From: VAZQ01 sp035293945
GTDB taxonomy: Bacteria > Pseudomonadota > Alphaproteobacteria > Rhizobiales > Xanthobacteraceae
DNA: 46,545 bases
Assembly: GCA_035293945.1 (NCBI GenBank)
Contig: DATGLV010000042.1
Location: forward strand, 1 to 46,545
Reading direction: 5' to 3'
The notes beneath the pieces were generated by a model that ran no database searches, was not told the DNA's origin, and worked only from the letters and a program-made list of their open reading frames with translations. The translations under genes and the position numbers were made by a program. Positions 1 to 7,882 of the stretch are shown one piece after another (positions within the stretch are counted from its first letter, which is position 1; each line of letters begins with the position of its first letter).

Positions 1-38
1 AAATCAATCGCCTGCCGCCATCCTGCCATGGCAAAACT

Positions 39-64
39 CCTCGTCTCGTCAATCACAGACGAGG
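39..64 (-). terminator. Hairpin after the replication-like gene
   Basis: A perfect 8-bp stem (CCTCGTCT / AGACGAGG) with a 10-nt loop lies about 40 nt beyond the stop codon of the minus-strand gene that ends at 102. On the minus strand it is followed by a short T run (AGTTTTG). It fits a weak intrinsic terminator, but the run is only four T. Confidence 0.4.
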
Positions 65-101
65 AATCCACCAAGATTCTTCCGGTTCCATCCGGCTTCG
101 C

Positions 102-710
102 TTACCAAGAGAATCCGGATTCATGGAATCGGTCGTCTAGCCGTGGTTCCCAGAAGGCGCGATGGTTGAAGTTCAGCAGCTCCTGTGGGCGTTTGATGCC
201 CGCACCGCGCACCGCGTCCAGCCCATTGAGTCGCCATTCGAGATGCAGGCAGTCCGCTTCGCCGGTCGCCCGCGAGAACGGCTCCCGGTACATCACGATG
301 CCGTTGGGCGCCCAGCGGCCCGCATCGTAACGGGCACCGTCTTCGAACCGCCGAATTTTCTGACGCTTGCCGTGCCAGCGACGCACCATGTGGTGGTGCA
401 GAAATTCGAAAGCATCGTCTAGTTCGACACAATCGGGAAAAATCAAATCGCACGCGACCTCCATGCGGTTGATACGAGCATCGTGAAGTTTGGAAATGAA
501 ACGCAGCGCTTCGGCGGAGGGCTGCCGTAGTTCGACCCGCTGGAGAAAACGAGCATTGAAGCGGGCGGTATCGTTTGCGGCAAACAGACCGCCGGGGCCG
601 CAAAGCCGGTGAAGATGCTCGAGTTCGGCGCGCGGTAGGGGCCGACGACACCACAACTGGACTTTATCGAAATATGGACGGACGTCCGTCGGACGTGGTG
701 CGCGGGGCAA
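102..710 (-). CDS. Hypothetical protein, replication-protein-like
   Basis: A 202-residue soluble protein of unknown function. It has a conserved-looking core: an N-terminal segment with 'FDKVQLWCRRPLPRAEL', a central 'RINRMEVACDLIF', and 'YREPFSRATGEADCLHLEWR'. It resembles hypothetical proteins seen repeatedly in rhizobial mobile islands, and the ordering of beta segments recalls phage and plasmid replication proteins, but no catalytic signature can be named. The only start giving this length is a TTG at 710, so the start is uncertain. The protein stops about 20 residues after a conserved-looking 'NHRAFW', so it may be truncated at the C terminus. It lies downstream of the 990-3556 gene group on the same strand, separated by about 280 bp in which I see no gene. 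Confidence 0.5.
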   Translation of the reverse strand: MPRAPRPTDVRPYFDKVQLWCRRPLPRAELEHLHRLCGPGGLFAANDTARFNARFLQRVELRQPSAEALRFISKLHDARINRMEVACDLIFPDCVELDDAFEFLHHHMVRRWHGKRQKIRRFEDGARYDAGRWAPNGIVMYREPFSRATGEADCLHLEWRLNGLDAVRGAGIKRPQELLNFNHRAFWEPRLDDRFHESGFSW

Positions 711-989
711 GGCGACGGTCTCCCTTGCGCCGGGCCAACCACGCCCGGAACCGCAAGATCAGGGGTTGCGATTTGCAACACCCGGCGCAAGGGAAGCTCG
801 CGAAAGGCGTTGCGGCTCTATCGCGGTGGTTGCCGCGATCTCTAACGATACATACCCGGCTCCCACTCAGCTCCGCATCCAAGGGAATTCGCGCACCGAA
901 AGCGGCGAAGGGAAGCCCACCTATCAAATCTACCGAGTGACCCCAGCGGGATAGGGGCGGATCGTGAAAAGTCGCACCGGTGACCGTTT

Positions 990-1550
990 CTAGGCCGCAG
1001 CGAGGCTATGCGCTTTTAGAAGCGCAAGGATCGCCGCGGCGCCGTCTTGGGAAGAGGTGTCGACGACGCGCACAACGCCCTCGGTGACGAACCGCTGGCG
1101 AACGCGGGCGATCGCTTCAAAGCGCCTTTCAACGTTTTTCTCTCCAGCGCCCTCTGTCCGAGCGCGCAGCCGCTGGAGGCAAAGCTCAAGCGGCGTGTCG
1201 AGAAAGGCCACGATGCTTTCGCGTCCGCGCTTCGTCAGCCACTCCCCGATCCTCCCGTAGTTGTCGGATATGAGCGATCCTTCGAAGATCACATGTCCCG
1301 CCGGTTCGTATTTGTTGAGAAGGGATGTAATAAGATCGTAGGGATGAACGCAGTCGCACCCGCCGGTGTTCGTTTGGTACGGGCCTAGGACAAACAGCGA
1401 TTGGTCCAGACCCAACCCGTCCAGACGGTAAGCCTCGGGCTGTCTATAGCCCAGGAGGCCATAGATGGGCGCGCGCTTTCCGCCGCCAATCAAGTTTCGG
1501 ATAACTTGGCTCTTGCCGCTGCCGTTAGTTCCTCGGACATTCACGATCAT
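990..1550 (-). CDS. P-loop ATP-binding protein of the island
   Basis: A 186-residue protein starting with a beta strand and a Walker A motif, 'GTNGSGKS', at residues 8-15. A later 'HVIFEGSLIS' segment looks like a Walker B-like strand, and 'LRARTEG' like a kinase lid region. The fold looks like a small nucleoside- or nucleotide-kinase-type P-loop protein. Substrate is unknown; it could process a nucleic-acid end or a nucleotide. Its ATG overlaps the stop of the DUF5131 gene by 4 nt (ATGA), so the two are translationally coupled and probably act together. Such P-loop proteins beside Gp37/Gp68 genes are typical of phage-derived islands. Confidence 0.65.
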   Translation of the reverse strand: MIVNVRGTNGSGKSQVIRNLIGGGKRAPIYGLLGYRQPEAYRLDGLGLDQSLFVLGPYQTNTGGCDCVHPYDLITSLLNKYEPAGHVIFEGSLISDNYGRIGEWLTKRGRESIVAFLDTPLELCLQRLRARTEGAGEKNVERRFEAIARVRQRFVTEGVVRVVDTSSQDGAAAILALLKAHSLAAA

Positions 1551-2392
1551 TGGAACTCACCCCGTATGGCTGGAAAGTTGCGTACAGCCATCAAGTCTGG
1601 GGGGATCGGCTTTCGGCGGGCCAATTGCTTCGTGAAGAGTGGGACGCCGGCGTCCCGGCATTGGCGGAACACGGCTCGCGCCCAGGCCGGGTCCATATCG
1701 CGGCAGCGGTCGTGCCGACCCTGCTCTCCACTGACGATGGCCCAGCCGCGGGTTCCGAGAGAAAGGAAGTCGGATGGCAGTACTATGGGCCCCAACATGG
1801 GGGCGAGAGAGACGAACACGGTCCAGCCACTCGCGCCGAGCGGGCGCATATCCGCCCACCGGCTATCGAACTCTTCTTGCCGCTCCGCGGAGAAGCCCAG
1901 CCACAGATGGGCTTGCCGATTCCGAAGTACAGCCGGGGACACCCGCGCAGTGCCAAAGTATTCGGCCATGGCGCGCGGGCGCTTAGTGAGGAGTAGGCCG
2001 ATGTGATCGGAGTGGACCAAGCTCGCCACGGTCCGGTCGATGACCCAGGTGGGCCGGTCGTCAATGAACAAATCGGACATGCCGCCGACAAAGATCAGGC
2101 TCGGTTTGCCCGCACCCATCACCGGGCTCTCCGCGCCTTTCCACCTTCGCGGCATCGCCCAGGCGCGATGCCCCGCCGGCAAGGCGGTCAGCTTGCCGGT
2201 GAACGTCCATCGGCCGTTCACCTTTTTTACGGTCCCGTCGTACAGCTTATCGACGCGTCGGGCGGCGCCCGCGCTGCGATGTCGGGTTCCGAGTAGCGGT
2301 GGCACAAAGCAATTGGCACAGCCGGGCGAGACCGGGAAGCAGCCGCCGCAAGTGTCCCAAGTCTTGTCCCACCAATCGTAGCGGCGCGCCAT
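1547..2392 (-). CDS. Phage Gp37/Gp68 family protein (DUF5131)
   Basis: A 281-residue protein with the hallmarks of the Gp37/Gp68 (DUF5131) family: an N-terminal aromatic-rich start followed by a Cys cluster 'TCGGCFPVSPGCANCF' (residues 14-29), then 'GMSDLFIDD' and 'LTKRPRAM' motifs, and a C-terminal 'IVSGEQGR' segment. The family is related to radical-SAM-like proteins and is carried by phages and islands; its biochemical function is not settled. The usual WNP-x-GC version of the first Cys motif is altered here. Its ATG shares one base with the stop of the upstream DUF3102-like gene, and its stop overlaps the P-loop gene start, so it sits mid-operon. Confidence 0.75.
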   Translation of the reverse strand: MARRYDWWDKTWDTCGGCFPVSPGCANCFVPPLLGTRHRSAGAARRVDKLYDGTVKKVNGRWTFTGKLTALPAGHRAWAMPRRWKGAESPVMGAGKPSLIFVGGMSDLFIDDRPTWVIDRTVASLVHSDHIGLLLTKRPRAMAEYFGTARVSPAVLRNRQAHLWLGFSAERQEEFDSRWADMRPLGASGWTVFVSLAPMLGPIVLPSDFLSLGTRGWAIVSGEQGRHDRCRDMDPAWARAVFRQCRDAGVPLFTKQLARRKPIPPDLMAVRNFPAIRGEFQ

Positions 2393-3255
2393 TAGGCCGC
2401 CTCCGCCGGCAACTGTTCCTGCCGGTCTTCCTCACTCAAACTTCGCAAGAAGTCGTAGAGCCGGAGGCTACCCTCTCCCGCTTCTTTCAGGGCGGGTAAC
2501 GCCGCGGGGTCTACAACATCTCGCAGCGCTTGCAGCCTGTCCGGCTCGACTATGGCGTTCGCATTTGCCAGTTCGGCGTCGCGCCGTAGGTCGTCCGCGT
2601 GCCGAAGCACCCCGCGGAACCAGTTCTCCGCTTCTTGCCGGCGATGGTCGGCGGGTGTCCGATGGGCTGGCCGCCCGAGGCAACGCTCGGCCCCACCTCG
2701 TCGATCAGAATTATTTCCACGATGCGCGGTTTGCTCCCGCCAACGGCCGCCTCGATCTTCGCACTTCCAAGCTCGCTCCACCGCGCTTGGATGATTCCAA
2801 CGTTGCCGTTGAGTCTCGGTCAAACTCGCCCGCCAACCTTCAACCTGGTCCAGCTCCTCGATCAACCTCAGCAGCTTGGCGCGGTCAGACTTGTCGATGT
2901 CCGCAAACCCATTCTCTTCGAGCCAACTGCTGTATGCCTGGATGTATCGCTTCCCGACGGGTTCTGACGTGTTGGTCCTCTCCATCGCCAATTTGCGGCC
3001 AGCATGAAGCGCTTTGCCGATCGCAACCCAATCGGCCCAACTTTCCCGTATGTCGGCTTTGCGCCGCGTCCAGGCTTCGCGACCGCGGGCGACCACGTCG
3101 TTGTCAGTTCTGGAATTTATAGGTAGGGCGTCCCTACCTATGATCTCGCGACCGGCATCAACATCGAGCACGGCCAAGGCTGTGCCGACAGGGCTGGAAT
3201 GATTGTTGGCGCGCGCTTGCGATGCGCGCGCACTGGATAATTGTCGGGCAACCAT
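2392..3255 (-). CDS. DUF3102-like island protein
   Basis: A 287-residue protein started at the ATG at 3255, which has a clear AGGAGA ribosome site about 8 nt upstream; a longer frame upstream is not needed. Residues about 55-130 ('DIRESWADWVAIGKALHAGR' onward) have the helical pattern of DUF3102-like proteins of phages and islands, which often accompany AlpA regulators. A 'ETQRQRWNHPS' segment follows. The stretch of roughly 45 residues after this is compositionally odd (Arg/Gly/Trp-rich), while the alternative frame there reads more like a normal protein. The C-terminal part ('RDAELANANAIVEPDRLQAL') is again normal. Two compensating frameshifts are possible. Role is unknown; I infer a replication- or regulation-linked accessory. 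Confidence 0.6.
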   Translation of the reverse strand: MVARQLSSARASQARANNHSSPVGTALAVLDVDAGREIIGRDALPINSRTDNDVVARGREAWTRRKADIRESWADWVAIGKALHAGRKLAMERTNTSEPVGKRYIQAYSSWLEENGFADIDKSDRAKLLRLIEELDQVEGWRASLTETQRQRWNHPSAVERAWKCEDRGGRWREQTAHRGNNSDRRGGAERCLGRPAHRTPADHRRQEAENWFRGVLRHADDLRRDAELANANAIVEPDRLQALRDVVDPAALPALKEAGEGSLRLYDFLRSLSEEDRQEQLPAEAA

Positions 3256-3274
3256 TTTGCGTATCTCCTGACCT

Positions 3275-3556
3275 TTATTTGTTGTTGGTGCTCGCCGCGA
3301 GTCCGGCCAACTGCCATTCCAGCAAGTCGCACTCGCGCCAGCCGACCGCGCGCAGGCCCAACTTGATCGGGCGGGGAAAACGGCCGGCAGCAATCGCGTC
3401 ATCGATCGCAGTTGGGCGAAGGCCGGTGTACTGCGGTAAGTCTCTCTTGCGGATTATGCGTTCGAGACGGGGCTCGGCGGGCTTCCCGGGGGCGAGCGCC
3501 GGCGGGTTTCGAGGGGTGGCGGTGTTCGTCGGCAACTTGGTGCGCGTGTGTGCCAT
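3275..3556 (-). CDS. AlpA-family transcriptional regulator
   Basis: A 93-residue DNA-binding protein. The C-terminal half ('RIIRKRDLPQYTGL', then 'AIAAGRFPRPIKLG' and 'GWRECDLLEWQ') is the winged helix-turn-helix of AlpA/MerR-like excisionase-type regulators, which in P4-like elements control integrase or early genes. The N-terminal 35 residues are a Pro/Thr-rich tail. The ATG at 3556 has a GGAGG site 6-7 nt upstream; a start 8 codons further up is less likely. It is first in a minus-strand operon with the DUF3102-like, DUF5131 and P-loop genes, so it is probably the local regulator of this island. Confidence 0.8.
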   Translation of the reverse strand: MAHTRTKLPTNTATPRNPPALAPGKPAEPRLERIIRKRDLPQYTGLRPTAIDDAIAAGRFPRPIKLGLRAVGWRECDLLEWQLAGLAASTNNK

Positions 3557-3604
3557 CGTAGCTCCTCCGGTTGGGGCCACGCGGGTGTGCGGCCCACCTA
3601 TTAC

Positions 3605-3738
3605 ATACCCGCGGCGCCGTGAGGCTCCGGGTATCTGCGGGCCAAGTCGGTTTGCTGCGGCCCGATAGTCCGCAAATAGATGCGGATGCCGGGCTGCGAT
3701 ATAGGAGCACTTGAGACTGACGTCCGCCCCGGGGGCGG
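3605..3738. promoter_or_regulatory. Inverted repeats upstream of the AlpA gene
   Basis: Between the AlpA gene and the next gene upstream are an inverted repeat ATACCCG (3605-3611) / CGGGTAT (3628-3634) and a GC-rich hairpin CCGCCCC-G-GGGGCGG (3724-3738). The first lies about 50-80 nt upstream of the AlpA start codon and could be an operator. The second lies just beyond the stop of the gene ending at 3761 and may end its transcript. Assignment is from position and symmetry only. Confidence 0.35.
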
Positions 3739-3760
3739 CGCAAAAATGTTCCCGCCCCTA

Positions 3761-4318
3761 TCAGCGGCGCCGCATCAGGAACGTGCGGACGGCCTCCCTG
3801 GTCGGGGTCTCTTCAGTGATTTGGGGCGTAATGGCCACGATCAGCCGATAACTGCCTTCCTTGGAAAAGCCCGATTGAAGGAACAGATCTTGGAGCCGAG
3901 CGGCAAAGTCCTTCCATCGAGCGGTTGCGCCGCCAAACATCGCTGTCAGGCTGTGAAGCGGCAAACCTCTTCTGCGCACGGCGCGCGCGGCTTGGAGCAG
4001 GCGCTGCAGCGCTTCGAGATCGTCCTGGGATATAGCGGCGCCGTGAATAATGGTTTGGTGGGAGAGCTCGTCAGTCAAGGTCTGAATTGCTACAGCAATT
4101 CGTTTGCTACGCTCTTCCTCCTGTCGGATTGGTTCGTGACGCAAGAACGAAGATCGCAGTTCGTTTAAGTATCGAGTCAAGTTAGTAATTTCGCCGGAAG
4201 TAGGTTGCCTACCTTGGCGTAACACTCCACCCAGCAATAATTCGCGCACCGACTTTTCCGTGAATGGCCGGGGCAGAACGTGTTCTCGGGTAAACTTAGC
4301 TTCTGGTAATTCAGTCAT
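3761..4318 (-). CDS. Hypothetical protein of the left island
   Basis: A 185-residue soluble, mostly helical protein with no family I recognise. A segment around 'RPFTEKSVRELLLGGVLRQ' is followed by a charged helix ('FLRHEPIRQEEERSKRIAV'), and the C terminus is Arg-rich. I chose the ATG at 4318; the longer frame would require a TTG at 4351. It lies 99 nt downstream of the DUF4145 gene on the same strand, so the two may be co-transcribed. Base composition is less GC-rich than the core genes, which suits acquired DNA. Function unknown. Confidence 0.55.
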   Translation of the reverse strand: MTELPEAKFTREHVLPRPFTEKSVRELLLGGVLRQGRQPTSGEITNLTRYLNELRSSFLRHEPIRQEEERSKRIAVAIQTLTDELSHQTIIHGAAISQDDLEALQRLLQAARAVRRRGLPLHSLTAMFGGATARWKDFAARLQDLFLQSGFSKEGSYRLIVAITPQITEETPTREAVRTFLMRRR

Positions 4319-4417
4319 CACTGGCCGCTTTGTTAGTTCAGGATGAGGCAAGTCGGTGGAACCCGCAGCGGCACCGCGCCCCCCAACTGCGGGCGGCAGT
4401 AAAAGTCGGGTTTGCGA

Positions 4418-5200
4418 TCAGTCCGCTTGTTCTTCTTTAGGTGCGGCGGGACCTTCGCCGGATGCTATGGCTTTGGCCGCGTCGCGTTCCTGCTTTTTCT
4501 GCGCGCCAATCGCCGCGACTTTTGCAAATCTGTCCAAGCGCTGCTGGCGCGCAACGTACCACTCCACAAAAAGCACCTCGATTAGTTCTATCAGCGCTTG
4601 CGCTTCGCCAGGATCAATATCGATGATTAGATTCACGTCCTTTTCCATGTGGGCGCCGATATTCCCGAGCGATCTCACATGATCGATGCCATCGACACTC
4701 TCCAGCGTAACGCCGGCCGGGGCTGCCCCTTCGTCAAGAGCGGTCCTTAGGGCCCTGATCTCGGCATCCAACGTAGCCTTTGCAATCTTGCAGAAATCTC
4801 GAATCATCCCCTGCAAACATCGGCGCGCCAGCGTGGCGCTTGCCTTCGGGCTAAGCTCTCGAATGCGACACGCCTCATAATAGTCCTGGCGAAGGGCCTC
4901 TGGGATGTAGTCCGGTTGAGGCCTCGCGCTCGACTCTGGCAATAGAGCCCATGTGTTCGTTAGCTCAGCGATGGTCCAGTCGCCGTTGGCCTTGGTTACC
5001 CATGTGGCGAGAAAGACGGCTAGAGAGAGCTCCAAACATTCCGCATTTGCGCACGCGATTAATTCGTATCCAACGGCAGGACGGCCCTTTTTCCAGCCGT
5101 TCAACGAGAGTCTCGCCCAATCCGCCCTTCGCCTCTCTTGCGCGATGACCTGAGCGTGTCCGCAGTAAGGGCATTTCCAGTTTCCGCCGATTGCAACCAC
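4418..5200 (-). CDS. DUF4145 domain protein with zinc ribbon
   Basis: A 260-residue protein. Residues about 10-55 hold two Cys pairs ('CPYCGH' and 'CANAEC') forming a likely zinc ribbon. The region around 'YYEACRIRELSPKASATLAR' to 'HVRSLGNIGAHMEKD' matches the DUF4145 helical core, a domain often found in or beside restriction and other defence proteins. The C-terminal 45 residues are Ala/Lys/Glu-rich and probably disordered. It starts with GTG at 5200 behind a purine-rich GGAGGGG site. It is the last gene before the tRNA-Ser, at the island edge, followed by a hypothetical gene on the same strand. A role in defence is an inference from the family. Confidence 0.7.
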   Translation of the reverse strand: MVAIGGNWKCPYCGHAQVIAQERRRADWARLSLNGWKKGRPAVGYELIACANAECLELSLAVFLATWVTKANGDWTIAELTNTWALLPESSARPQPDYIPEALRQDYYEACRIRELSPKASATLARRCLQGMIRDFCKIAKATLDAEIRALRTALDEGAAPAGVTLESVDGIDHVRSLGNIGAHMEKDVNLIIDIDPGEAQALIELIEVLFVEWYVARQQRLDRFAKVAAIGAQKKQERDAAKAIASGEGPAAPKEEQAD

Positions 5201-5317
5201 TATCCACCCCCCTCCCCTTGTCCCGCACGCTCTCGTGGATCTATTCTACCGCATTCGAGGTCGATCCGGGGGTCCCCCACACGAACTCGCAAATTACCCA
5301 TAATAATCAATATGATA

Positions 5318-5407
5318 TGGCGGAGGGAGTGGGATTCGAACCCACGATACGGTTTCCCGTATACACGCTTTCCAAGCGTGCGCCTTCAGCCACTCGGCCA
5401 TCCCTCC
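5318..5407 (-). tRNA. serT: tRNA-Ser (anticodon GGA)
   Basis: A complete class II tRNA on the minus strand. The acceptor stem GGAGGGA (5407-5401) pairs with TCCCTCC, the anticodon loop CTTGGAAAG carries GGA, a long variable arm forms a TACGG/CCGTA stem, the T loop is GTTCGAATC, and the discriminator G is followed by an encoded CCA (5320-5318). It reads UCC/UCU serine codons. The symbol is tentative, since serine tRNA names vary. The 3' end faces the gene-rich island on the left, a usual integration target for tyrosine recombinases, though no integrase or second copy of the tRNA end is seen on that side within the window. Confidence 0.95.
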
Positions 5408-5418
5408 GCGGGTGGCGC

Positions 5419-5446
5419 AATATAGTCGAGGTCGGCGCCCTGACAA
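5419..5446 (-). promoter_or_regulatory. Sigma-70-type promoter of tRNA-Ser
   Basis: On the minus strand a -35 box TTGTCA (5446-5441) and a -10 box TATATT (5424-5419) are separated by 16 bp. The -10 box ends 11 bp before the tRNA 5' end at 5407, so it is well placed to transcribe the tRNA. Confidence 0.7.
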
Positions 5447-5644
5447 CCCGCGCACCGCGGGAATGTCCGGATTTTGTGAGGCAGCCCTGAGGTTTGCGGA
5501 AAGGCTTGCCAAAGGGCTCGCCGGAGCGATCTCAGAGCGACGCGTTGCGCTGGGTTCCCAAATTGGCCGGGGCCCGCGGGTTCGACCTCGATCGGCTCGG
5601 CAAGATGGCCGCAGAACTGTGCGCCTGTGTGCTCCCCGGGAACT

Positions 5645-7876
5645 TTAGCCGTCCATCCGGCGCTTCGCCGCGGCCTGAGCCGATGGCGGGCAGCGCTTGT
5701 CGTCGTAGTATTCGACCTGGCAATCGAGACACTGAAAGCACTCCGCGGTGAGGATCTTGCCGGACGGCACGATCGCCCCTACGGGGCACGACCGTTCGCA
5801 CAAATGACAGGGATTGCCGCATTCGGGGCGCCGCTTCAGCCGATTGAGCAAATGCAGGCGATCAAGCACCGCCAGGACGCCGCCCAGCGGGCACAAGAAG
5901 CGGCAGTAGGCGCGCTCGGTGAACAGCCCCATCGCCAGCAGGGCGCCCGCATAGGCGACATAGGGCCAGGCGCGGGTGAACTTGGAGGAGATGGCGGTTC
6001 GGAACGGCTCGATCTCGGTCGCAACGCCCGACGGGTCAAGCGTGCTGAGCCCCAGAACCAAAACGGCTGCAGCCGCGATATATTTTCCCAGCCATAAGCG
6101 CTTCTCGATCGCAGCAGGCGGGCTCCATTGCGGCACACCGAGCGCCCGCGAGAGCTGGCCGGTGAGCTCCTGCAGGGCCCCAAATGGGCACAGCCAGCCG
6201 CAGAACACGCCGCGTCCGATCAACACAACCGAGATCAGCGTATATCCGGCGATGATGACCATCAGCGGCTCGGCCAGATAGAAGCCGATGTCGAGACCAC
6301 CGAACGGGGCATGCAGGTAGTTGATCACATTGACGATCGAGAGCTGGGCGCCGGCGGTCCAGCCAAGCCAGATCAGAACGACGGCAAGGAAAGAGGTGCG
6401 CACGATGCGGTGCGCCGGCCGGGAGCGGGCAAGCGTCGCCTGGAACCCGAAGATCAGTGTCAGCACCGTGAGCAGCGCGGCGAGGATGGCGACATTCACT
6501 TCGCTATCGCGCCACGCCTCGACCCAAGGTGAGGTCTCGATTTCGTCCTCCTCATCATCATCGACGGAAGTTGCCGGCGTTCCTGGGGGAGGAGCTTCAG
6601 CGACCTGGTTTTCCGTGCTGTCCCTGGCGGCTGCCGGCCCAAGGGCCGGAGCTTGAGCTCGCCGTTCGCTGATCGTGTCGTCGAGGCGCGTGAGGGCCTG
6701 CAGGTCCGGAAGACGGTAATCAAGCCCGAACGCGAGCGTGACCGGCGCCGGGTATACGACATTGACAAGGATCTCGAGGCGCCATGGCTTCGCGGGATCA
6801 AAGCCCGACTGCGCGGGAATCACGAAGATTGCGGCGTCCTGCATTTCTCGGATCCCGTCCGAGTACGGATTGACCCATTGATAATCCCCCTGCACGAAGT
6901 TGAACGTGCGCCCGTCCTGCACGACGCGCAGTCGATCGAAGCGATTGCCTTCGGCATCGAGAAAGAACTTCTTTCCGCGGAAATCGTAAGGCCCCCGTGA
7001 GGCAACGAATATCGCGCTGGCATCGCTCGGCATCCGGTTCTTGAAATCCTCGAAATTGAGAATGCCGACCAGATTTCCCCCAATGGCCGCCGGGGTGAAC
7101 AGCGCAGTGGCGAATTCGATATAGAGATCGTCGCGCTTGCCCAACGGTACGTCGAGCTTCGCAGCCGACGCGCCCGAGGCTGCCAGGGCGTCCGCGACAT
7201 CACCCGATGTGACAGTGCGACGAACCACGGCGCCCGCCGCGACGAGCGCCGCCCAGGATTGGCGGGCGAAACTATCGGTATCGATACCTGCGGGTCTTGT
7301 TTGTACCGCCGGCTCGGCAGCCGGCCGCGCGACGCGACCACGCAGCACCAGCCGCGCCGTGACCACAACAGCGGCGCGCATGGCGCGCGCGCTCACGGTC
7401 GCGCCGGCAACAAAATCCGGTGGCAGCGCATCCGTATTTCCGGAGAGCGGCGCCCCAGCTTCGCGGGCGAGAAAGGTATCGAGCCGGCGCTGGTTCAAGG
7501 CACTGTCGCTGATCCGCGACTCCTTGTGGAAGACCACCTTGGCGCCGGTGATGTGGCCCGTGAGATCGACCCCGCCGATCACGTCGAAGGGGGTCGTCGA
7601 ATATCCCCGCGCCGCCACGATATCGAGTGTCGAGAACAGATACGCCACGACCTTGTCGCCCCGATAGACCGCTATCGCAGGCGGCGAGCCTTCCTCCGGT
7701 CCCAATCGTTCGGCGCCGGCCGGATAGACCACGGCCAGGACGTCAGGCGTCAAACGTTCTCGCAACGTGCCCTTCTGGGCGACGGCACTTGTTGAGGCAG
7801 CGATCAGCGCCAGCACGGCCCACGCGGAGAGCCGTGTCAGCGCGCGAAAGCCGAGGCCGGATAGGAGGGGCTGCAT
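5645..7876 (-). CDS. nosR: NosR/NirI-like flavin and Fe-S membrane protein
   Basis: A 743-residue inner-membrane electron-transfer protein with NosR architecture. It has an N-terminal signal segment (residues 15-33), then a periplasmic FMN-binding domain with the flavinylation-type motif 'GATVSA' (Thr160). A long periplasmic region follows, then several membrane helices from about residue 465, two Cys motifs typical of NosR membrane segments ('CGWLCPFG', 'CRFLCPLGG'), and a C-terminal cytoplasmic domain with two ferredoxin-like clusters ('CHLCERSCP' and 'CFQCLDC'). In denitrifiers NosR feeds electrons to nitrous oxide reductase. Here no nosZ, nosD or nosF is present, and the partner is apbE, 6 nt upstream in the same operon, whose product would attach FMN to Thr160. 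The true electron acceptor is therefore unknown. The symbol names the family, not the proven role. Confidence 0.8.
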   Translation of the reverse strand: MQPLLSGLGFRALTRLSAWAVLALIAASTSAVAQKGTLRERLTPDVLAVVYPAGAERLGPEEGSPPAIAVYRGDKVVAYLFSTLDIVAARGYSTTPFDVIGGVDLTGHITGAKVVFHKESRISDSALNQRRLDTFLAREAGAPLSGNTDALPPDFVAGATVSARAMRAAVVVTARLVLRGRVARPAAEPAVQTRPAGIDTDSFARQSWAALVAAGAVVRRTVTSGDVADALAASGASAAKLDVPLGKRDDLYIEFATALFTPAAIGGNLVGILNFEDFKNRMPSDASAIFVASRGPYDFRGKKFFLDAEGNRFDRLRVVQDGRTFNFVQGDYQWVNPYSDGIREMQDAAIFVIPAQSGFDPAKPWRLEILVNVVYPAPVTLAFGLDYRLPDLQALTRLDDTISERRAQAPALGPAAARDSTENQVAEAPPPGTPATSVDDDEEDEIETSPWVEAWRDSEVNVAILAALLTVLTLIFGFQATLARSRPAHRIVRTSFLAVVLIWLGWTAGAQLSIVNVINYLHAPFGGLDIGFYLAEPLMVIIAGYTLISVVLIGRGVFCGWLCPFGALQELTGQLSRALGVPQWSPPAAIEKRLWLGKYIAAAAVLVLGLSTLDPSGVATEIEPFRTAISSKFTRAWPYVAYAGALLAMGLFTERAYCRFLCPLGGVLAVLDRLHLLNRLKRRPECGNPCHLCERSCPVGAIVPSGKILTAECFQCLDCQVEYYDDKRCPPSAQAAAKRRMDG

Positions 7877-7882
7877 CGATGC

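Noticed and set aside
711..989. Short open frames on both strands between the replication-like gene and the P-loop gene.
   Set aside because: Their products have no signal, motif or ribosome site, and the two strands contradict each other; I see no gene there.
5318..5407. tRNA-Ser(GGA) as the attachment site of the right-hand integrase element.
   Set aside because: It lies 30 kb from the integrase with core-type genes between, and the tRNA-like end near the integrase differs from this tRNA's end.
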